In this document: positions 39,501 through 48,500 of the stretch, piece by piece
How positions within the stretch are numbered: position 1 is the stretch's first letter
Layout of the letters: every line of letters starts with the position of its first letter
Source: Rhynchonema sp. JSB1_4
Lineage: Eukaryota > Nematoda > Chromadorea > Monhysterida > Xyalidae
Length of the DNA stretch: 64,000 bases
Direction of reading: 5' to 3'
NCBI GenBank assembly: GCA_030248065.1
Contig: JASAMV010007225.1
Location: 1-64,000, forward strand
Made by a program: the position numbers and the translations under genes
Notes under the pieces: generated by a model
The model's database searches: none
What the model was told of the DNA's origin: nothing
The model's input: only the letters and a program-made list of their open reading frames with translations

Positions 39501-42500
39501 CATTGCCCGACAAAATTTTCTACTGGAAAAATATTTCGAAGAAACGGTTTCTTTCCAAAAAATATATTTTGCGGAAAAAATACGCAAGTGCAGTATATAC
39601 CAATTACTGGGTAAATTGAATTGATATGGATAAGTTCCTAAAAGAAAGACTGCACTAACGCGATCGTGATGCAACTTTCGCGCACCACCTGCGAGCGCAA
39701 ATCTTTGACGGCCAGTTGGAAGGGCACTTCTTGGAATTTCAGCTGTTCCCAGAATTCGTCGTAGTTCGCCGCATTCGCGTAGAGCAAGGCACGCATCTTT
39801 TTCAGCTAAAAATAAACAAATATGAATAGATTCAAATTCAATAATTAAAAACAACAATAATTATTCAAACTCACGGCATCGACGCGCTTGCCCCAGTCAT
39901 TGTTTGGTTCGTTCAATATTTCGCGACACGAAGTCAGATGCACAACCAGCTCTTTACCGGAGTAAATCTGGAAAAAAATTGAATAAATATTGCATGACCA
40001 TTTCTGCTGAGCGAATTGACATTTATTCACTTTCACTCAGTGGTGTAATTGGGGGGTTACCCCCTGGTATGGGGTGTGGGAAATCGGCCGGGGGTATGGG
40101 GTACGAAAAATTTTTCAGTTTTGGAACAAGCACGCTAAGAAATTACTTTATGACACTGAGAAATACCAAAATTGACCATTTGTCGCCTGAAAATATCAAC
40201 AATCGCTTGCTGCCGCAAGAAAACCCTTTTTAAGCACACTTTAGACCAATTTTTGGGACACTTATATTTCTGGGGTCATTTTTTCAGAAACCCGGCCCTC
40301 GGTTATGGGAAATTTTTAACTTTTGGGCGGTATGTATGGGAAATTTCCCGAAAATAGGGCTGAGTATGGGGAAATTTCGATTTCTCAACGACACCACTGC
40401 CTTCAGTAGACAATTTTTGTTCGATAAGCACAAAAACGAACGAACCTCGAGCTTGGGCACTTGTTCAAATGCTGCATAGAAGGCATCCTCGGTAACGGCA
40501 CCAGCGCTGCCTGCAATGTTGTTGATGCTCATCTGTCATTGATTGATATATGTACGTCATGCAAAGGGCGAAAAAATAAAGGCTGCTGCCACACACTATA
40601 ATAACAATATTGACGAACGCTACGTGAAACAAAAGTTTAATTTCGCAGTTTTCAAACATCAGTCGCGAAAAATCGGAACGTATTTTGCAACACATTCTGA
40701 GTTAGCAATATCAAAAAACATGGCTGGCGCCTGTTTATTTCCAATTGAATAATCGAAAGGCACCGGGAATATGCCAAAGGTTTGAAAACACGCAGCGCAA
40801 ACGTTCTGTATGCAGCCGGGACGGTGACAACAAAGCACATTCCGTCTATATGAGATAGACGGTGGCCGGTGGGGATAAAGTGACGCTAACGGCATGTACA
40901 ACACAACCACCACAAACAGTGCTGTGGCTACTTTGGTGGGCCGGGTAGGGTACATGGGGGGTAAAATCCGGGGCGGGTAGGGGGTAGCGTACCTGGAATT
41001 TTGGGGGCAACTCAGTTTGGGGAGGAGGGGAGCGGAGATTTTTTTTTGGGGTACGTTATACCATACAAGTTTTTTTCGGGAGCCTATTTTTATGTGCTAG
41101 AAAGCGCACATCTCGCGCACAATTTCTTGCATTTCCATGGGTTGTCGGTCGAACTTTGGGCATTTTTGACCGAAAAGTGGGCATTTTGAGGGTAAAAATC
41201 GGGGCGCGTTGGGTACCAGAGTGGGGCGGTAGGGGGCAGTGTACCAAGCCGGGGCGGGTATGGTACCATTGGGGGGACAGGGGGATACCCATACTTGCGG
41301 GCCGAAAAAAACCGTTTTTTTTGAGAAAAAAAACGTTTTTTTCCGAGGCCTGGAAAAATACGTTTTTGTTTTTCCGGAAATTTTCAAAGTGGCAACTTTT
41401 GGAAAAAACGGTTTTTTTCAAAAGGAGTGTGTAGCAGTGTTTCAGTTAGAGTAGTATAAAGCAGCATATATAGTTTCGGACCCTCTCACGAGACTATATA
41501 TGCCACACAATGCATCCGGGTCTTCATCAGTCATGAGATGCATTGCTCCCTCCCTATTCTATTAGAAGATGAATGAATTTTGAAATGAAAAAAAGGAAAA
41601 AATTTTTTGGAAAAAGGAAACAGGAGCTACTAAATTTTTTGAAAAGCCAGTAAATTCTCAAATTTAGTAGCCTAAAAGCTACTAAATTTTGTATGTTGGC
41701 CAAAAAAGCTAGTATTGGCTTTTCAGCGGCAAAAAAGCTACTAAAATTTTGATTTTACTAGCTTCTTACTACTAGCCCATTTTGAAAAAAATAAACCCTG
41801 CCACAAACACAACATACACACGATGTCTTACCAGACGCACTTGGTTGGCGAAGTATTCCACGTCCTATACAAATTATAATAAAGCGACAACCTTCAGCAA
41901 ATTGTTAATTGACATCACAAAGATGGCTCCTTTTGTTCTCCCAAACATTTCAGATCGATTTCATGCGATCACACTGACCGACACTCAATCACTGACCGGA
42001 TGTAAACTTGCTGCTGGCTGGTTGCATTCGCGTTTTGCCCGGCGGCACACTGCTCGTGCGCGGTTTGCCAAACGCCGAACCGGGTGTTGCTCGGTCGACG
42101 TGGTCCAATCCCAGTCCGCTCGGCCGCTTCACTGCTGCTTTTTTGGCTGAAAATTGCGAAAAAATAAGAAATGTGAAATATTCTCTCTCGCTGTCGAAGG
42201 TCAAACGAAAAACTGGCAAAACAGCAATCATTTGAACCTGATGATAACGGAGGCACTGACGGTGTCTTGAATTCAAACTGCATTGTGGATGCCATATTTC
42301 GGCGGCATGGACACCCGGACCCGATCAAATTTTATTGCTTGCTTTTGCTTGTTGGTTGTATTATTGTGCTATAAATTTTTGGGACTGCAGGCCTGAAACA
42401 CCCCTTTGAATACGACAGGTTTGTTTGCATTGAGTAGCATAGCACGGACCAGGGATCGAAAGGTATCGGCTATCGGCTATAGCTGCGGGAAAAAAATCGG

Positions 42501-45500
42501 TTCTTTGTGTCGTGAAAAAAAATAAAAAATCCAGATAAATTTCCAGAACAAGATATCAAACAACAGGTACAGCACGGCAGTGGTGTAGCTACCCAGGCGG
42601 GGCGGCAACCGAGCGGGAACAAAATTTTTTACCTCTAAATATTGATGAAAATAACTCTAAAACGCTAATTCTCGCGCGTAGCGCGCGATTTATCGCCTAT
42701 TTGGAGTAAAAAAAACCCATTTTATACCATTTCGAGCCAAAAATCGCAACTTACTGTAGGCGACCTACCTACCTACTGTTGTACGGTTGTACCCAGGGGG
42801 GCCCACCCCCCTGCTCAGTGTAGTTCCTGGCCGGCCCGATTCCCACCTCTGGTTACTGGTCATTATTGAGTGTTTTTAGGTGCAGATCTTCCATAAAAGG
42901 CTTTTTACGTCATCATATACTCAACCACAAACGTTGTACACGAGGTGTCTTACACAAGAACTTGACTTTACGACCCCCAAGCGGGGAATTCCAAGTTGGA
43001 GGGGGCTGTATTTTTGGGGGGGCTCTATTTTGTCACTGAGCCCTTTTAGGGGGGGCTCTATTTTGGGGGGCTCTATTTTAGGGAATACGGTACACGGTCC
43101 GGGGGCCGAAAAAATAAAAAATTCAGGCCGGCGCCGGGCCGGAGATTTGAAGGGCCGGGCCGACCTGCGACCCAGTGTAGTTCCTGGGGGGGAGGGGGTC
43201 CCCGGTCCCCCCCCCCTAAGGTACACTAACCGCCGCGACCAAGGTACACTAGTACACTACCGTATTGTCGGAAATAGAACCCGGGGGGTCTATTTTTTCA
43301 CTGGGGTCATTTTGGGGGGGTTCAATTTCTGGGGGGGTCAATTATTGGGGGGTTATATTTTTCATTTGGCCCCCGACGAAAAAAATCATTGTTAATAATG
43401 CCCTTAAAAATGGCTTGTTTTCGGTATTTTCTACCTTTAACAGCGTCGATTATGCTTAAAAAGCTGTGTTCTGTTGTGTACGCAAGCTTAAACAACGTTT
43501 GACACAACAACACAGCCCTACCATACCACTAATCTGTGGTACGGTGAAGGTTGGGGGTGGGGTTCTATTAATGGGGGGTCAATTAATGGGGGGGTTCTAT
43601 TTTTGATTTCGAGCCATTTAGGGGGGGTTCAATTAATGGGGGGGTCAATTAATGGGGGGTTCTATTTCAGACAATACGGTAACCGCCGCACCAGGTGCAC
43701 TAACCGCCTCAATTTTTGACTAAAATAGGCATTTTTAGGCCTAAAATGGGCATTTTTAGGCCAAAATGGGTGATTTTCAGGTCACTGATGTCAAAATCGC
43801 CAAAATACCCGTTTTATTGAGAATTTTTTCGAAAAAGGGGCAAAAATCGGTCAAATTTTCTACCTCAAAAAGTGACTTTTTCCTGAATTTGGGTCTTCCC
43901 CCCCTTCCCCCTCCCCAGGGAGGTACACTAACCGCCTCACGGAAAAAGGGGGTATAGGTACACTAACCGCCGCGCCGGACCAGGAACTACGCTGCTGCGC
44001 TGCGACCTGTGATTAAAACTCACTTTGGAACCACAAGAAATGATCAAAAGTGGTTTTGTAGCTTGGGGGAGTGGCATTTGTAGTTTGAGAAAGGAAAGGA
44101 ATGATGAAAAGAAGAAACACAACAGCAGGATTAAATCTGAATCTTCACATCAGAGGTGGGAATCGGGCCGGCCCGGCCCGGCCCGACGTGCGGGCCGGGC
44201 CGGGCCAAGGTTAACGGCCCGAACGGGCGGGCCGGGCCGGGCCGGGCCGACTTTCCGGAACGTCGGGCCGGGGTGGCCGGCCCGAAAAGGCCCGACAGGG
44301 CCGACATCATCGAATTTCAATAAAAAATCGTGATTTTTTAGGCTAAATTTGCCAAAATTTCTCGCGATTCTGCAAATTTGTACCGACTTCCATGATTATC
44401 AGGTATTTTTAAACCAAAAAACAGTAATTTTTGCACCAAAAAATTGCTTCAAAATATCATCAGAAAAAGTCGGGCCGAAAAAATCGGGCCGGGCCGGGCC
44501 GGGCCGACTTTTTTCCAAGTCGGGCCGGGCCGGGCCGGACTTCCCGGCCCGAACTGTCGGGCCGGGCCGGGCCGGGCCGACCCCCGGACCTCGTCGGGCC
44601 GGGCCGGGCCGAGGTAACCCGGCCCGATTCCCACCTCTGCTTCACATCTCTCCTACGCCGTTTCTTTTTGTTTTGCCTTTGAGTCGGCGCGAAAAGCAAA
44701 ATTTTCAAAACTTTTGCGGAAACACCAACGGTGAAGCCGAACTTGGGGTTACCCATCGGAGATAGAATATGGCTTATCGGCAAACGGTGACCTCTGCTAA
44801 ACGGAAGCGGTATCATCCAACATTATGTTTCACAACAATTTACCACACTGACATCAGGAACATCGTTGGATTCACTCAGTGTTGGAGCTGGGGGGGGGTT
44901 GCCCCAGGGTTGGGCAAAAAAATTTTTTTTAATTTCTCGGGGGAACAAAAGGTTCCAAAACGTCCAAAAATGACCTTTTTGGGGGTTATTTTTTGTTATT
45001 TTTGCTCAAGGGTCAAAAAAATTTTCTTCACAAAATCACCTTTGGGGCACGTATAGTCCAGCCACCAGCTCATGAGACGACTTTTTTTGAAGCTTGCTTG
45101 GCCGCATTCAAAAATGCTCCAGATACACGTGTTTTCGCAAACAAAAGAAAGAGATTGGCTGAGGGAGATGATGACAAGTTCCAGCTGGCTGACCTCAATT
45201 TGTTGCGTGCTTACGCGAACAGCAGCGATGTTCAGCACGCAAATGTTTTGGGAGTCAAAAGGGAATTTACGCACCGAGTGGAGAGCGTGTTTTTAAAAAA
45301 TACGTGCGTTTCTCTTTCTTTCATTTCCAAAATACGTGGAACCGGAACATTGTTGGATCCGCACAAGCCAATTTAAAAAAAAGTCGTCTCATGAGTTCGT
45401 GGCTGGACTATATTTGGTATTGGTCGCACAATGACCGTATAAGAATTCATCAAATCAATCCTGATTTTCACGTTCAGTCACTCTTGACCACTGTGCTATT

Positions 45501-48500
45501 TGTGATTCTCACAAAACATTTTCACCTGAAAATAATCCAGCAGATCAACAACGTTGCCGCAGGTCTGAAATATTCTCTTTACAACAGGCTTTGTGTGCGA
45601 TCACGCAACGCAACGTCACCACCCCGTCACTTTCCCTCTTTACGATTCAGGGAAAAAATTTGACCAATTCTTATAAAGTCATTGTGCAACCAATACCTAA
45701 GATGCCCCAAATGATGTTGTTATACCTTCCCGTGATACATGAGACACAGTATGCATGTACTGTACCTACATGGTATAGACCGTCCATCAGCTCATGTCAC
45801 TTTGTGATGCTGCTGGTCAACTTGTTCCCTTCCTCCACGTTCTAATGAAAGAGAAATTGAGTTTCCGAAGAAAATTATTTTTGCTCCCAGACTGTGGTTT
45901 TTATGAAATCGACGTGTTTTATCGATTTCAATTTAATTTAATTTTAAATTTGATCGAATTCAATCTTTTTCGACACATCTTGTTATTTTTTAGTTTTTTT
46001 GAAAAATCGGTCACACTGAATTTCTCTTTCATTAGAACGTGGAGGAAGGGAACAAACCAGCCACCAGCAACACAAAGTGCCATGAGCTGGGGGACGGACT
46101 ACTTCGATGTCATATCCCATCGGTAGGTCATATACGACTGATTCAGCTGCCCGACAAGTATTTCTGCAGCTTATATTCTCAATACTGTGTGATTTATGCA
46201 TGAGTGAATCTTGCTTATTGGACCACAAACTGTTGTGTCTGATAGTGGTCGCACAATGGCCATATAAGAATTCATCAAATCAATCAAAATGCCACTTGTT
46301 TATCTGACTGTTTTGCACCTTGTTTGCGTTTTCTGAAGTGATATTCTTGTGACAACCGGTTCCTATCTCTCTTATTGTTGTTTTTAGCCCTGACGAGGAT
46401 ACTATTGAGTATCGAAAATTCGGCAATATATTCTGTGTACTGTGATTTGGTGCTGTTCGTCTCTCAAAGTGGTTTTCTCTTGTTTGGCATTGTAAAGTGG
46501 TAACCCCCAGGATTTTTAGCACGGTAAAGTAGGTATCACCCCCCCCCCGATTTTGCCTCAAAATACCCCAAAATTCGCGCGCTACGCGCGTAAATACTAC
46601 GTTTTCACACGATTCCACACACAATAACAACTAAAATTTTTCACCCAAAAACCTAACCCCTAAGGTCCCAACCCCCCAGGCCAGGCCATCGGCTGTGGTA
46701 CAGTAGGTATCCCCCGCTCTCTGAGCCCGGTACAGTAGGTATCCCCTCAAGAGCACCTCCAACACTGGATTCATTGGATATTCACTTTCCAGCCAATAAT
46801 AATTAACCGACGAAGTAAACGCCTGATCCAAGTTGCTGGTTCGAACAAACAGATAGTAGCGAAATTTCGTGGCGTGTCTGGCTCAAAACAACCCCCCCAG
46901 AGCAGCATTTCCGTTCAATTATTTCAGCGTCGTCGCCAAACGACAACTCGGGGGTTTGCTCGCTCGCACGGAGCAAATTTGTTGTTTTTACCGCGCGCTC
47001 GCATTTTGTTTGTTTGCGCAGGCAAAGTGCGTCTGGCTGACTGGTGTGTTGTTGGTACATAACGCACGAAAAGGAGTATAGTCCATCAACTTGCTCATGA
47101 GACGACTCTTTTTAAAGTTTGTTTGGCCAGATTCAAAAATGCGCCTGTTACACGGGTTTTCTCAAACAAAAGAAAGAGATTGGGCCGAGAGACATGATGA
47201 CAAGTTCCAGCTGGCTGACCTCAATTTGTTGCGTGCTTACGCGAACAGCAACATCGTTCAACACACAAATGTTTTGGGAGTCAAGAGGGAATTTACGCAC
47301 CGAGGGGGAGAGCGTGTTTTTAAAAAATACATGCATTTCTCTTTCTTTCATTTCCGAAATACGTGGAACCGGAACATTATTGGATCCGTTCAAGTCAACT
47401 TCAAAATAAGTCGTCTCATGAGTTCGTGGCTGGACTATACGAACAAACAGAATGAAGCTAAAACGCACTGCGACTCGACCACTTGAGATTGTCTCTCGAT
47501 TGTACAACTGCGTCCCCTCCCCTCCATAGCTGTGTCTCGTCTAAACGAACAGTAGTGCATCAAGCTACCTACATGCATCGTCAGAATCAAGGATGCTCGC
47601 GGGTGGCGCACACGCACGCGCATGCATTCCAACCTGACCGGAATACTACCGAAACTACATACATTGGCATTTTGCGGCGTGTGTACGTTAAAACGTGCGT
47701 GACCGAACAAAAGGCGGATGCTGTGTAGGTTCAATCGGGAATCCGGAACACAGAAATAATTTTACACACAATGCCAAACATTTGCGGACGGCGGATATAT
47801 TGCTGGATTCCGCAAATCCTCTTGTGCAAAAATAATGTGGAAATCCGGAGATGTGTTACCGAATTCCGGTTTCCGGATTCAACCTAACCACACCCTGACG
47901 TGGCCCCTGACGGTGTGTTTCGCGTGCGTGCCTGTTTCTGGCATTAGTTCAGTTTCCATTGGATTGGGAACTGAGCAAAGTGAAAAAAACACAACAGCTG
48001 CTGCCACAGCCAAGTTATGAAATCAGCTGGTATGCACTGAACACGCTGCCCGTGTGACCAGCTTGTGGAAGGGTGGGATTGAAGCCGGATCCCGGATCAA
48101 GCTGGCTGAATGGATAAATCATGACTTCATGAATGCGCACACTTCCGACCCAAGTAGGCATCAAATCACGAAGTTTCTAGCATTCGCTGAAGCGCGAAGT
48201 GTTCAAATCAAGAGCAGCCATGAAGCACGCAAAAAACACTATTTTGACGTTGCTAGTTGGGTACCGATCATTCACTTGAGTGTGTTTGGTGAGCTTGGAC
48301 CACTGCCTGTGACCACTGTTCTCCGGTGCACCTTTTACGCTGGTCAAAAATTTGTGGCCCAACTTTGTTATAAAATACCAAGGGTCCCACAGAACAGAAT
48401 TTTGTACATAAACAAAACTTCTCAGAATACACATAAAAGTTGCTAATTTGTGCCTCCGTTAACCATCGTCAACGTTTCAGTGTTAGAAAATAAAGCAAAC

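Noticed and set aside
44025..44816. Open frames of 100-138 codons rich in Gly, Pro, Arg and Ala
   Set aside because: They lie within the GGGCC satellite of the hAT-type element at 44151-44639.
45304..45663. Open frames shared by the two 361-bp repeats, possible gene duplicates
   Set aside because: The shared region ends exactly at the inverted TATAGTCC ends and both frames are broken. It is a non-coding transposon, not a gene family.
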